DNA from: Imperialibacter sp040222815
Lineage (GTDB): Bacteria; Bacteroidota; Bacteroidia; Cytophagales; Cyclobacteriaceae
Direction of reading: 5' to 3'
Length of the DNA: 64,000 nt
NCBI RefSeq assembly: GCF_040222815.1
Contig: NZ_JAVKCH010000015.1
Location: 372,001-436,000, forward strand
Positions 43,464-52,266 of the stretch are shown piece after piece. A model generated the notes under the pieces. The model saw only the letters and a list, made by a program, of their open reading frames with translations, was not told the origin of the DNA and did not search any database. Position numbers and translations under genes: made by a program. Within the stretch, counting starts at the first letter, position 1, and the number at the start of each line of letters is the position of its first letter.

Positions 43464-45887
43464 CTACGATTGTGATTCTTTGCTATTGAGCTCTTCCAGC
43501 TTAATTCGGTCAATGTCAATTTCTTCGTCGTCATTTTCCGTGTAAAAATCGCTATAGCTATCAATAAGCAAATGCTCGTTTTTGTTTCTCTTGCCGCTGT
43601 CGAATCGCAGCAATAAAGACGGCAGCAAGATGGTGTTCGTAAACATGGCAAAGAACAAAGTGGTAGAGGTAAGTGTTCCGAGCGCCACAGTTCCGCCGAA
43701 TTCTGAAAACGCAAATATTACGAAGCCAAAGAAAAGAATGATCGAAGTATAGATCATGCTCGACCCCACTTCTTTAATGCTTTTGCTCACAGCCACAGGC
43801 ACAAAGAAATCGTTCGCAAACAATTCCAGCCTGTATTTAGCCAGGAAGTGGATGGAGTTATCAACCGATATTCCGAAAGCAATACTAAAAATAAGAGCGG
43901 TGCTCGGCTTCAGCGGTATTCCGAAATAACCCATGATTCCAGCAGTAATAACCAACGGAATGAAGTTGGGTATCAGGGAAACGATGATCATCCGCAGGTT
44001 TCTGAAAAGCAGCCCCATTACAATAGCGATAACAAAAAAGGCCAGCACCATGCTACTGATAAGGTTTTGTATCAGGAATTTGTTGCCTTTTATAAAGAGC
44101 AACGTTGTGCCGGTGATCGTTGCCGACATTTTTGTTCCTTCAAAAAGATCGGTAATCTTTGGCTCTATTACCTGAGTGACCAGGCTGTCCATTTTATCAG
44201 ACCCTACATCGGCGATGCGCACTGACACACGGACGATCTGACCTGTTGAGTCTATAAAGTTACTGGCCAGGCCTGAGCTCATTCCAGCCTCACCCTGCAG
44301 ATAGCGAAGCACAAAAGCCTGATCTCTGCTGGTTGGCAGCGAATAAAACGCAGGGTTTTCGTTATAAAACGCCTGCCGGGCAGCTTTCACAAAACTTACT
44401 ATCGAAACAGGCTGAGAGATGTAAGGTATGCTGTCGAGAAAATTGACCAACTGATCAATTTTCCTGAGGTTATTCAGGTTGAGTACTCCCTTTTTGTTGC
44501 CAGTGTCAATCAAGAGTTCCAGTGGCATCACACCACTAAAGTTCTCCTCAAAGAAAGCGAGGTCATACCTAACGGGGCTATCGTCCGGCAGGTCATCGAT
44601 CATATGTGAAACTGCTCTGATACGAGTCATTCCAAATATCGACACCGCTACCAATACTATTGAGAACAAAAACACTTTGTATTTGTGCCTGTGCACCAAA
44701 AGGTCTATCCCGTAAAGAAGCTTAGCCAGCGGCTTCATGTCGAGGTGCTTCAGGTGCCGCTTTTTAGGTGGGGGCAAATAAGAGAAGACAGTCGGGATGA
44801 ATATGATGCTCACTATGAAAGTGGACATGATATTGATGCCTGCGATAGTTCCAAATTCACGAAGCACCACAATATCAACGATAAGAAGCACCAGAAATCC
44901 AATGGCTGTGGTGAAGTTGGTCATCAACGTCACAATACCAATCCGCCTGATCATGTTCGACAGGGCCATCATTTTGTCGCCATGCAGGGCATATTCCTGG
45001 TGGTATTTGTTGAGCAAATACACGCAGTTGGGTATGCCTATGACGACAATAATCGGCGGAATGAGCCCAGTAAGGAGTGTGATTTTATAGCCAAAGAGAG
45101 ACAGTGTCCCCATCACCCATACGATCATGGTGCCAATGAGAATGAGCGGGAAAAGCACAGCCTGGAATGACCGGAAGAAAAAGAAAAGGATGATGCCCGT
45201 AACAATGACTGAAAGCACCAGAAATAGCTGGAGCTCGGCCTTTACCTTACTTGTGTTGATAAAGCGGATGTAGGGCAAGCCAGCATAGTGTAGCTTGATG
45301 CCCGTTTCCTCTTCAAATAGCTGAGCCACCATTAGCACATCGCCCACCACACCATCACGGTTTTTTGTACTCAGAATCTCCTTGTTGATGGACACCATGA
45401 TAAGCGTGGCTCCATTGTCAGGGTTGATTAGCTGACCACTATAAACTTTGATTTGGTTAGCCTCCCGCAACATAGAGTCGAGCGCCGGTTGCGTGTCAGG
45501 AATGCTCGTGAAAAACGGCTTCATTTCAAGCCGCTTTTTTTCATCGTTCTTCACCAGGTGCTGTAGGCTGGGAAGGGAAAGTACGTTTGTGATATTGTTG
45601 ATGCGAGCCAGCTCGTCGGCCAGATACCTGAACTTTTGGAAGTTCTCTACCTTGTAAATGGCGCTGTCTTTTACGCCGATAGCCAGCATGTTTCCATCTT
45701 CACCAAACAGCTTTTTGAATTCCTGAAAATAGACCATGTCGGGGTCTGTATCCGGAACTGTTTTGGCAAGATCGAACGACCACTCAACTTTCCGGGCCTG
45801 ATAGCCAAAAAAGGCTGTAAGGAGAACCAGAATGATAAGAAGGGGAAGCCTGAATTTCAGGATGATATGTGCTAACTGGGTCCACAT
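43464..45887 (-). CDS. RND/MMPL-type exporter
   Basis: An 807-residue membrane protein with 12 helices in two repeats, each with a large periplasmic loop (about residues 45-210 and 430-590). Typical segments are SFQAVLFPLILIGTMIVWV, LTGLIPPIIVVIGIPNCVYLL near 280 and SIAFGISVDNSIHFLAKYR near 675, as in MMPL/SSD-type RND proteins. No membrane-fusion or outer-membrane partner is next to it. The start is the ATG at 45887, 14 bases after a -7 box that excludes the GTG at 45902. It precedes ileS. Confidence 0.88.
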   Translation of the reverse strand: MWTQLAHIILKFRLPLLIILVLLTAFFGYQARKVEWSFDLAKTVPDTDPDMVYFQEFKKLFGEDGNMLAIGVKDSAIYKVENFQKFRYLADELARINNITNVLSLPSLQHLVKNDEKKRLEMKPFFTSIPDTQPALDSMLREANQIKVYSGQLINPDNGATLIMVSINKEILSTKNRDGVVGDVLMVAQLFEEETGIKLHYAGLPYIRFINTSKVKAELQLFLVLSVIVTGIILFFFFRSFQAVLFPLILIGTMIVWVMGTLSLFGYKITLLTGLIPPIIVVIGIPNCVYLLNKYHQEYALHGDKMMALSNMIRRIGIVTLMTNFTTAIGFLVLLIVDIVVLREFGTIAGINIMSTFIVSIIFIPTVFSYLPPPKKRHLKHLDMKPLAKLLYGIDLLVHRHKYKVFLFSIVLVAVSIFGMTRIRAVSHMIDDLPDDSPVRYDLAFFEENFSGVMPLELLIDTGNKKGVLNLNNLRKIDQLVNFLDSIPYISQPVSIVSFVKAARQAFYNENPAFYSLPTSRDQAFVLRYLQGEAGMSSGLASNFIDSTGQIVRVSVRIADVGSDKMDSLVTQVIEPKITDLFEGTKMSATITGTTLLFIKGNKFLIQNLISSMVLAFFVIAIVMGLLFRNLRMIIVSLIPNFIPLVITAGIMGYFGIPLKPSTALIFSIAFGISVDNSIHFLAKYRLELFANDFFVPVAVSKSIKEVGSSMIYTSIILFFGFVIFAFSEFGGTVALGTLTSTTLFFAMFTNTILLPSLLLRFDSGKRNKNEHLLIDSYSDFYTENDDEEIDIDRIKLEELNSKESQS

Positions 45888-45901
45888 TTCCAAACGGAGC
45901 A

Positions 45902-45909
45902 CAAATGTA
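45902..45909 (-). promoter_or_regulatory. Candidate -7 box of the RND gene (TACATTTG)
   Basis: TACATTTG on the minus strand matches TAnnTTTG and ends 14 bases before the ATG at 45887. It overlaps the alternative GTG start, which supports the shorter protein. Confidence 0.6.
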
Positions 45910-45959
45910 ATGAAATAATCTTTCTAAGGTAGTTGGGGGTCATTATTCCTTTGCTATTT

Positions 45960-47300
45960 CTACGATCTTATTCCTGGCAGCGAGATGCCGGTAAGATTTC
46001 TGTACAAAGAAAGTGCATGACCATCGGTGAGGCCGGAAATAAAGTCAAGCACCGTTCGTAAGAGTTGATAGGTCGTTTCTGACTTTTGAACGCCCAAAAG
46101 AATGTCTGACGGCATGAGTTTGTATACGAGCTGGTCTCTATAGCCTGGCTTGTCATCAAAATGAACCTTGTAGGCAGCGCTACAGAAAGCCTCCATCAAA
46201 CCTGAGATTACCTGAAACCCTGCCGCTTCTTTTTCGATTACTTGCCTCGACTGATAAATTTGCGCCACAGATAGTTTGCTGATTTTTTCCAAAGTGTCAC
46301 AGCAAGGTACCAGCGAAAACAAGTCAGCGTTTAATGTCCCGTCAAGGATTTCCCTTTCGTTCTCCAAAAAAGCTTTTGTTAACTGCCCCACCAGAATGTT
46401 GATGGCCAGGGCTCTGAGCGTCGCCATCTTTTCTTCTACGGTTTCCAGCTCATCAAGCTTCTCCGCTTTGTAGGCATCGCCTATTATTTCGGCCAGCAAG
46501 TCTCTTGCCACCTCGTAGCGCACCCAGCCAAGTCGGCACCCATCCTCCAGATCGATGATATGGTAGCAGGTGTCGTCAGCAGCTTCCACCAGGAAAACCA
46601 ACGGGTGCCTGGCCCAGGCTATGTTTTTTATTTCTTCTTTCAGGCTGGTGGCTATTGCTACTTCCTGAAAGATGTTTGCCTCTGTCTGATAAAAACCAAA
46701 CTTCTTCTGGCTCTTTTTCTCTTTACTCTTCCCGTCAAATGATGACTGACAGGGGTACTTTGTAAATGCCGCCAGCGTAGCATGCGTAAGCCGCAGCCCT
46801 TTGTTCTGAGCATGACAAAGCAGCCGAAGCCCCTGGGCATTGCCCTCAAATGAAACAAGATCAGCCCATTCCGCTTTTGTTACTTTCGACTCGAATATCC
46901 TTCCTTCGACGTGGTTGAGAAAAAACTCTGAAATGGCCTTTTCGCCAGAATGGCCAAACGGTGGGTTGCCAATATCGTGTGCCAGGCAGGCAGCAGCCAC
47001 TATAGAGCCAAAGTCTGAGGAAGTTAGCTCAAGATCCTTTTCTCTCTCCAATATTTTCTCACCTACCATTTTTCCAAGCGACCTGCCTACGCTCGACACC
47101 TCGAGGCTGTGAGTGAGCCGGTTATGCACAAAGTCGTGATCCGGCAGAGGAAAGACCTGCGTTTTGTCCTGCAGCCTGCGAAAAGGATAGGAGAAAATAA
47201 TGCGGTCGTAGTCCATTTCGAAAGGACTGCGGGCAGGGTCGAAGTTGATGCTTTTGGTGGCGCCGTATCGTTGGCTGTTGAGGAGTTCTTTCCAGATCAT
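45960..47300 (-). CDS. dgt: Deoxyguanosinetriphosphate triphosphohydrolase
   Basis: Dgt hydrolyses dGTP or other dNTPs to the deoxynucleoside and triphosphate. The 446-residue protein has an HD domain: HNRLTHSLEVSSVGR near residue 59, CLAHDIGNPPFGHSGEKAI near 110 (the HD pair), and HPLVFLVEAADDTCYHI near 235 for the last metal ligand. It is the longer Dgt form. A -7 box is 5 bases before the ATG. The RND gene follows in the same direction, 72 bases away with its own box. Confidence 0.93.
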   Translation of the reverse strand: MIWKELLNSQRYGATKSINFDPARSPFEMDYDRIIFSYPFRRLQDKTQVFPLPDHDFVHNRLTHSLEVSSVGRSLGKMVGEKILEREKDLELTSSDFGSIVAAACLAHDIGNPPFGHSGEKAISEFFLNHVEGRIFESKVTKAEWADLVSFEGNAQGLRLLCHAQNKGLRLTHATLAAFTKYPCQSSFDGKSKEKKSQKKFGFYQTEANIFQEVAIATSLKEEIKNIAWARHPLVFLVEAADDTCYHIIDLEDGCRLGWVRYEVARDLLAEIIGDAYKAEKLDELETVEEKMATLRALAINILVGQLTKAFLENEREILDGTLNADLFSLVPCCDTLEKISKLSVAQIYQSRQVIEKEAAGFQVISGLMEAFCSAAYKVHFDDKPGYRDQLVYKLMPSDILLGVQKSETTYQLLRTVLDFISGLTDGHALSLYRNLTGISLPGIRS

Positions 47301-47305
47301 TGAGC

Positions 47306-47313
47306 CAAAGTTA
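47306..47313 (-). promoter_or_regulatory. Candidate -7 box of dgt (TAACTTTG)
   Basis: TAACTTTG on the minus strand, 5 bases before the dgt ATG at 47300. The spacing implies a leader of nearly zero length. Confidence 0.55.
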
Positions 47314-47388
47314 GCGACAATTCATAGCTTGATAAATTTCATCTCAAGAAATGTTTCGCTAACTTAAGTTATCCGAAAACCAAAATAT

Positions 47389-48291
47389 ATGAAAAGAAGA
47401 CAATTTATAGTGCAGTCTGGTTTTGTGGCAATGAGTATGTCGGCCTTTGGAAGCATTAGCTGGAATGGGAAAGAATTCATGGGTTCTACTCCTACCACCA
47501 GTGACATTCTTGGTCCATTTTATCGTCCCGGATCTCCGCTAAGAACCAACCTTATTCCGCCCGATAGCAATATGCCAATTATGGAACTTTCAGGAACAGT
47601 TTACGATGAGGATGGTGTCACTGCGTTACCTGATGTTTTGATCGAATCATGGCAATGCGATGAAAATGAAAAATATGATAATATTTCAAACGAATACATT
47701 TTAAGAGGTGCACAAAAAACAAATGAGAATGGGCAGTATAATTTTCGAACTATAATCCCTATTCCGTATCAAGATGAAGTAGTGGGCTGGAGACCTGCTC
47801 ATATTCACCTACGAATTTCCAGTCCTGATCGGCAAGATTTAATTACTCAGATATATTTCAAAAATGACCCCTATATATCCTCTGATCCCCCCGCAAATTC
47901 TAGCGAATCTCAGAACAGGATATTAGAATTAGAACAAACTGCAACAGGCGAAACACAAGTAGAATTCAATATTGTACTCGGACAAAGTTATTCACTTGAT
48001 GACACGGGATATCAAAAGATTACTGGATTATACCAAGTAGAACAAGGCTTGGTTGAATATTATCGAGAGGATGACTTGCTTTTTGCAAAGTTAAATGGTC
48101 AAATCCTTGAGGGTTTTGTATATCAGGGAAACAACACCTTTGTAGGTGGTAATAAAATGAACAGTGTGAGATTTGAATTTTCCCTCGATGGTTCGACAAA
48201 AGCACATATTACATATTGGGAAAACTGGCCAGGAGTTGAAGGGTTTCCAATGAAAATGGAAGGTATAAAAGCTTTTAATTATGGTCATTGA
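47389..48291 (+). CDS. Exported intradiol dioxygenase-like protein
   Basis: A 300-residue protein. A twin-arginine-like signal (KRRQFIVQSGF) is followed by the intradiol dioxygenase domain (about residues 35-200): GPFYRPGSP, LIESWQCDENEKYDN (first Tyr), IPIPYQDE (second Tyr) and WRPAHIHLRISS with the HxH iron ligands, then LITQIYFKNDPY. A further beta-rich C-terminal part (about 205-300) has no known role. Known members cleave catechols; no other aromatic pathway gene is nearby. The gene is visibly more AT-rich than its neighbours. Confidence 0.8.
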   Translation: MKRRQFIVQSGFVAMSMSAFGSISWNGKEFMGSTPTTSDILGPFYRPGSPLRTNLIPPDSNMPIMELSGTVYDEDGVTALPDVLIESWQCDENEKYDNISNEYILRGAQKTNENGQYNFRTIIPIPYQDEVVGWRPAHIHLRISSPDRQDLITQIYFKNDPYISSDPPANSSESQNRILELEQTATGETQVEFNIVLGQSYSLDDTGYQKITGLYQVEQGLVEYYREDDLLFAKLNGQILEGFVYQGNNTFVGGNKMNSVRFEFSLDGSTKAHITYWENWPGVEGFPMKMEGIKAFNYGH

Positions 48292-48415
48292 TAAATTCTG
48301 GGCAATAGTAAAAAGTCGCTAACAAATGCTTCCATGAATATGCAAGCTGAGGACTTAGAAAGGTCTCTGCAAACATCGAACTTAATCAAGTTGAGCAACT
48401 GCATCCATACTCATT

Positions 48416-49213
48416 TTAGCTTGACGATAATAACCGGATGGGATCCTGCCTTAATAAAAGGACTGTAAACTTATAGAGCCTGGGATGCTCCAGGTGAAAC
48501 TCGGTCGGCCTCTCGAAGAAATTCTCTATGGCCACGGCAAAAAACTCGTCTATGGAAACGCCTCCATAGCTTCTGAAGAAGGTTTCAGTTCCTTCTCGTA
48601 TTTCGCCGATAGTATTACGGGCAATAGTAGTCCACTCCTGGAGCACGCCTTCATCGAAGAAGTTATACTCTTCATTAAATATTCCATTCTCCAGCTTCAG
48701 GGCGTGAGCCATTTCGTGCAGGCCAAGATTGCGTCCATCAGACCCATCGGCATAGCCACTCACAAAGCTTTTCCAGGACAGGACAATAATGCCGCCTCCC
48801 AGGTTCACTTCACCCCGATGGTAGCGTTTGAAAATGGTGCTGTAGTAGTCATCAGGGTAGACCAGTATTCTGCTGAAGTTCTCGAGATAGATATCAGGCA
48901 GGCCAAAAGTGAGCTGGGTAGCCGCTGCCGAGATCAGCACCTTCATTTCTTCCGTTACCGACTGCATTTGGCGAGGTGTGAAATCTTTGCGGTCGATAAA
49001 TTCTATGAGCTTATTTTCGAATTCGATTTTATATACAGCGGGAAGGCGCCTGTAGTAGTCAAAATGCTTTTCTATATGGGGGCGAACCCGGTCGGGAGTC
49101 AATGATGAGCTTTCCCAACGCATCCATCGCCAGTAACTTTCTGAGCGGGCGCTTCTTCTTACGACAACCCACAAAAATGCAAATACTACACCAGCAGATA
49201 GAAAATAAGCCAT
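48416..49213 (-). CDS. M90 (MtfA-like) zinc peptidase with N-terminal anchor
   Basis: A 265-residue protein. A short hydrophobic start (AYFLSAGVVFAFLWVVV) suggests a membrane anchor, unlike cytosolic E. coli MtfA. The zinc motif is GLHEMAHALKLE near 175, with FDEGVLQEW following and IDEFFAVAIENFFERPTEF near 230 as the third-ligand region. MtfA is an aminopeptidase that is linked to the Mlc regulator; here the target is unknown. It is divergent from the Fic gene by 60 bases. Confidence 0.85.
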   Translation of the reverse strand: MAYFLSAGVVFAFLWVVVRRSARSESYWRWMRWESSSLTPDRVRPHIEKHFDYYRRLPAVYKIEFENKLIEFIDRKDFTPRQMQSVTEEMKVLISAAATQLTFGLPDIYLENFSRILVYPDDYYSTIFKRYHRGEVNLGGGIIVLSWKSFVSGYADGSDGRNLGLHEMAHALKLENGIFNEEYNFFDEGVLQEWTTIARNTIGEIREGTETFFRSYGGVSIDEFFAVAIENFFERPTEFHLEHPRLYKFTVLLLRQDPIRLLSSS

Positions 49214-49273
49214 TCAGGTTGGAATGAGGTAACTAATACTTGGTATCTTTAAACCATAAGAATAACGAAAAGG

Positions 49274-50632
49274 ATGGATTCCGTTGCAAAAGCGCTTCAA
49301 TTAAAAAAGGAACTAGACCAGCTCAGGCCCATTAAACCTGAAGACGAAAGAAGGATTATGGACAAGTTCCGACTGGACTGGAACTACCATTCCAATAACC
49401 TTGAAGGCAACTCACTCACCTACGGAGAAACGAAGGCATTGATACTTTTTGGCATTACAGCTCAGGGCAAACCTCTGAAGGATCACTTTGAGATTACAGG
49501 CCACAATGAAGCCATCAACCTGGTACTGGATGTAGTAAGAGAAGAAAGACCTCTTTCCGAGAATTTCATTCGAGAGCTTCACAAGCTCCTTCTGAAGGAA
49601 TCCTACGAAGCCGATGCCATTACACCCGATGGCAAGCCCACAAAAAAGAGAATCACGATTGGTGCCTATAAAACTCAGCCCAATCATGTGAAAACGAAAA
49701 CCGGGGAAATATTTCGCTTTTCTACGCCTGAAGAAACTCCCGCACTGATGCACGACCTCATGGAGTGGTTGCGGGAAAAGAAAGGAGAAAAAGACATCAA
49801 CCCGGTTTTAGTGGCGGCTGAATATCACTACAGGTTTATCAGAATACACCCCTTCGACGATGGCAATGGAAGAGTGGCAAGAATCCTGATGAATTTCATT
49901 TTGATGCAGTATGGCTTCCCGCCGGTTATCATCAAGACTGAGGACAAAGAAAATTACTTTTCAGTGCTGCGACTTGCAGATGCAGGTCAGATAGAGCCAT
50001 TTATTGAGTACATCGGGGATAACCTTGTCAGGTCTTTGGAGATTATGATCAAGGGAGCAAACGGAGAAAGTGTTGAAGAGCCGGATGATTTGGACAAGGA
50101 GATAGCACTGCTTGACAAGAAACTTGAAAGTCTAATAAATTTGTCTGGAGTCGTAAAATCAAAGGGCTACCTTACAAATTTTCTAAATCCTTTCATTTAT
50201 TCCTTACAAGAGGAGCTGCGGAAATCATGGAGAGTCTTCGAAAAACATTATGACAAAAGTGTAAGCAGAATTCTTTTAAACGGAAGTAAAACCAACTTGT
50301 TATTCAAACATAGTTTACATCTCCTAGTTGATGAAGTATTGGGTAAGACGGAAACAGAGATAACTATTATCAATTCATTTTCAGGCTTTAAGGCTGCTGC
50401 TGTCGGAAGTTTTGACTTTACATCTCAAGTCTCTGTAGTTTTCCATGAAGACCAAGTAATAATAAGTCTGCCAGAAGATTACCTAGTAATTTCATCTACT
50501 TACAATAAACCGCTTGAGCAAGATGATATTAGAAAAATTGTAAATGCAGACAAAAGACGACACAAAGAGTTGATTGAGAATAAAATTAGAGAAGCGGAGA
50601 GCAAAAACGTCACTCCCGCCAGGAAGCCCTAA
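49274..50632 (+). CDS. Class II Fic-domain protein
   Basis: A 452-residue protein. A Fic_N region comes first; the inhibitory motif SNNLEG near residues 36-42 fits (S/T)xxxE(G/N), so the auto-inhibitory helix is N-terminal (class II). The Fic core runs to about residue 270 with HPFDDGNGRVARI near 192-204, the complete active-site loop. Fic proteins transfer AMP or other nucleotides to hydroxyl groups of proteins. The C-terminal part (about 275-452) is more AT-rich and unlike a known domain. No separate antitoxin gene is nearby. It converges on glyS. Confidence 0.85.
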   Translation: MDSVAKALQLKKELDQLRPIKPEDERRIMDKFRLDWNYHSNNLEGNSLTYGETKALILFGITAQGKPLKDHFEITGHNEAINLVLDVVREERPLSENFIRELHKLLLKESYEADAITPDGKPTKKRITIGAYKTQPNHVKTKTGEIFRFSTPEETPALMHDLMEWLREKKGEKDINPVLVAAEYHYRFIRIHPFDDGNGRVARILMNFILMQYGFPPVIIKTEDKENYFSVLRLADAGQIEPFIEYIGDNLVRSLEIMIKGANGESVEEPDDLDKEIALLDKKLESLINLSGVVKSKGYLTNFLNPFIYSLQEELRKSWRVFEKHYDKSVSRILLNGSKTNLLFKHSLHLLVDEVLGKTETEITIINSFSGFKAAAVGSFDFTSQVSVVFHEDQVIISLPEDYLVISSTYNKPLEQDDIRKIVNADKRRHKELIENKIREAESKNVTPARKP

Positions 50633-50649
50633 AATTTAAAACAAACCTT

Positions 50650-52131
50650 TTAAAGCTTCTCAAATATCCTCTTAATAGAAACCGCCTCCCCTATTTTATC
50701 CTTCAATTCCGAGATATGCACTCTTTCCTGGGCCATGGTGTCACGGTGGCGGATGGTCACTGTATCGTTTTCCATGGTTTCGTAATCCACTGCGATGCAG
50801 AAAGGCGTTCCAATCAAGTCCTGGCGGGTGTAGCGCTTGCCGATCGACTGTTGCTCTTCGTAGATCAGGTTGAAGTCGTATTTCAGCATGTCGAAAATCT
50901 GGCGGCCCTTCTCAGGCAACCCATCTTTCTTCACCAACGGAAAAATGGCTGCCTTGATAGGTGCCAAAGCCGGGTGCAGCTTCAGGTATGTTCTTTCTTT
51001 CTTGTCTTCTCCTTCTCCCACAGTTTCCTCTGTGTAAGCATTGCTCAACACCATCAAAAATGCCCTGTCGGCACCAATGGAGGTTTCCACCACATACGGG
51101 ATGTAATTCTGGTTGATCTCCGTATCGAAGTATTGCTGTTTCTTTTTAGAGAACTCCTGGTGGTTTTTCAGGTCAAAGTCAGTCCGGCTATGGATGCCCT
51201 CTACTTCTTTGAAGCCAAACGAGAATTGGTATTCAATATCCACGGCGGCGTTGGCGTAGTGCGCCAGCTTATCGTGGTTGTGGAACTTGAGCTTTTCAGC
51301 CGGCGTACCCAGCGCCAGGTGCCATTTCATACGAGCCTCTTTCCAGTACTCGTACCACTTCATTTCTTCGCCAGGACGGACGAAGAACTGCATTTCCATC
51401 TGCTCAAATTCCCTCATGCGGAAAATAAACTGGCGAGCGACGATCTCATTTCTAAAAGCCTTACCAATCTGCGCAATACCAAAAGGCACCTTCATTCTGG
51501 CGGTCTTCTGCACATTCAAAAAGTTGACGAAGATACCCTGCGCAGTTTCAGGCCTCAGATAAACAACGTCGGCCTCCTCAGATACCGAACCAATTTTGGT
51601 GGAAAACATCAGGTTGAACTGACGCACCTCGGTCCAATTGGCTGTTCCCGAAATAGGACACACTATTTTGTGAGCTTCAATCAGCTCCTTCACGCCCCTC
51701 AAGTCTTCTGCGGTCAGCAACCTGTTCATATCGGCGAGCAACTGCTCGGCTTTTTTTGCTTCGCCGTTGTTCTCATATTCCGTCGCTTTATCCTCAATGA
51801 GATTGTCGGCCCGGTAGCGCTTTTTCGAGTCTTTGTTGTCGATCATCGGGTCGTTGAACCCGTCGACGTGGCCAGATGCCTTCCAGGTAGTTGGATGCAT
51901 GAAAATGGCCGCATCGATACCCACTATGTTCTCATTGAGGCGGGTCATACTTTCCCACCAAACTTTTTTGATATTATTCTTCAGCTCCACACCATAAGCA
52001 CCATAATCATACACTGCCTGAAGGCCGTCATATATTTCACTTGACGGGTATATGAATCCATACTCCTTGGCATGAGCAATGAGGGTACGAAGCAAGTTGG
52101 TTTCTTCTTTAGGTGTGTTTTGAGAATTCAT
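50650..52131 (-). CDS. glyS: Glycyl-tRNA synthetase (single-chain)
   Basis: A 493-residue class II synthetase of the alpha2 type (GlyS/GlyQS form used by this phylum). Motif 2 is in FGIAQIGKAFRNEIVARQFIFRMREFEQMEMQFF shown in part (near 225-245) and motif 3 near VVETSIGADRAFLMVL. The C-terminal anticodon-binding domain (HPALAPIKAAIFPL) follows. Length fits. A -7 box lies 64 bases upstream, and the leader between holds a long hairpin. It converges on the Fic gene with 17 bases between stops. Confidence 0.93.
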   Translation of the reverse strand: MNSQNTPKEETNLLRTLIAHAKEYGFIYPSSEIYDGLQAVYDYGAYGVELKNNIKKVWWESMTRLNENIVGIDAAIFMHPTTWKASGHVDGFNDPMIDNKDSKKRYRADNLIEDKATEYENNGEAKKAEQLLADMNRLLTAEDLRGVKELIEAHKIVCPISGTANWTEVRQFNLMFSTKIGSVSEEADVVYLRPETAQGIFVNFLNVQKTARMKVPFGIAQIGKAFRNEIVARQFIFRMREFEQMEMQFFVRPGEEMKWYEYWKEARMKWHLALGTPAEKLKFHNHDKLAHYANAAVDIEYQFSFGFKEVEGIHSRTDFDLKNHQEFSKKKQQYFDTEINQNYIPYVVETSIGADRAFLMVLSNAYTEETVGEGEDKKERTYLKLHPALAPIKAAIFPLVKKDGLPEKGRQIFDMLKYDFNLIYEEQQSIGKRYTRQDLIGTPFCIAVDYETMENDTVTIRHRDTMAQERVHISELKDKIGEAVSIKRIFEKL

Positions 52132-52152
52132 CAGTTCGTCTTATTCGGTTCC

Positions 52153-52188
52153 AAAAGAAAGAGAACCAGCCGTCGGCTGATTTCTTTT
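52153..52188 (-). promoter_or_regulatory. Hairpin in the glyS leader
   Basis: An outer stem AAAAGAAA (52153-52160) with TTTCTTTT (52181-52188) and an inner stem CAGCC (52167-52171) with GGCTG (52175-52179) across GTC. It sits in the 5' leader between the -7 box and the glyS ATG. A regulatory role is inferred. Confidence 0.45.
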
Positions 52189-52195
52189 CAGGCCG

Positions 52196-52203
52196 CAAAG
52201 ATA
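52196..52203 (-). promoter_or_regulatory. Candidate -7 box of glyS (TATCTTTG)
   Basis: TATCTTTG on the minus strand, 64 bases before the glyS ATG, matches TAnnTTTG. Confidence 0.6.
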
Positions 52204-52266
52204 TAGGATTAATGCTTGCAGAATAAAGAATTGAGAAGCAAAAATGGCTTATTCTGTGAAGACACG

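Noticed and set aside
48485..49105. A 206-residue frame opposite the M90 peptidase.
   Set aside because: Antisense shadow of a gene with a clear zinc motif; no independent signals.
50716..52044. A 442-residue open frame on the plus strand opposite glyS.
   Set aside because: It is a shadow of the glyS codons; it shows no family features and glyS is certain on the other strand.
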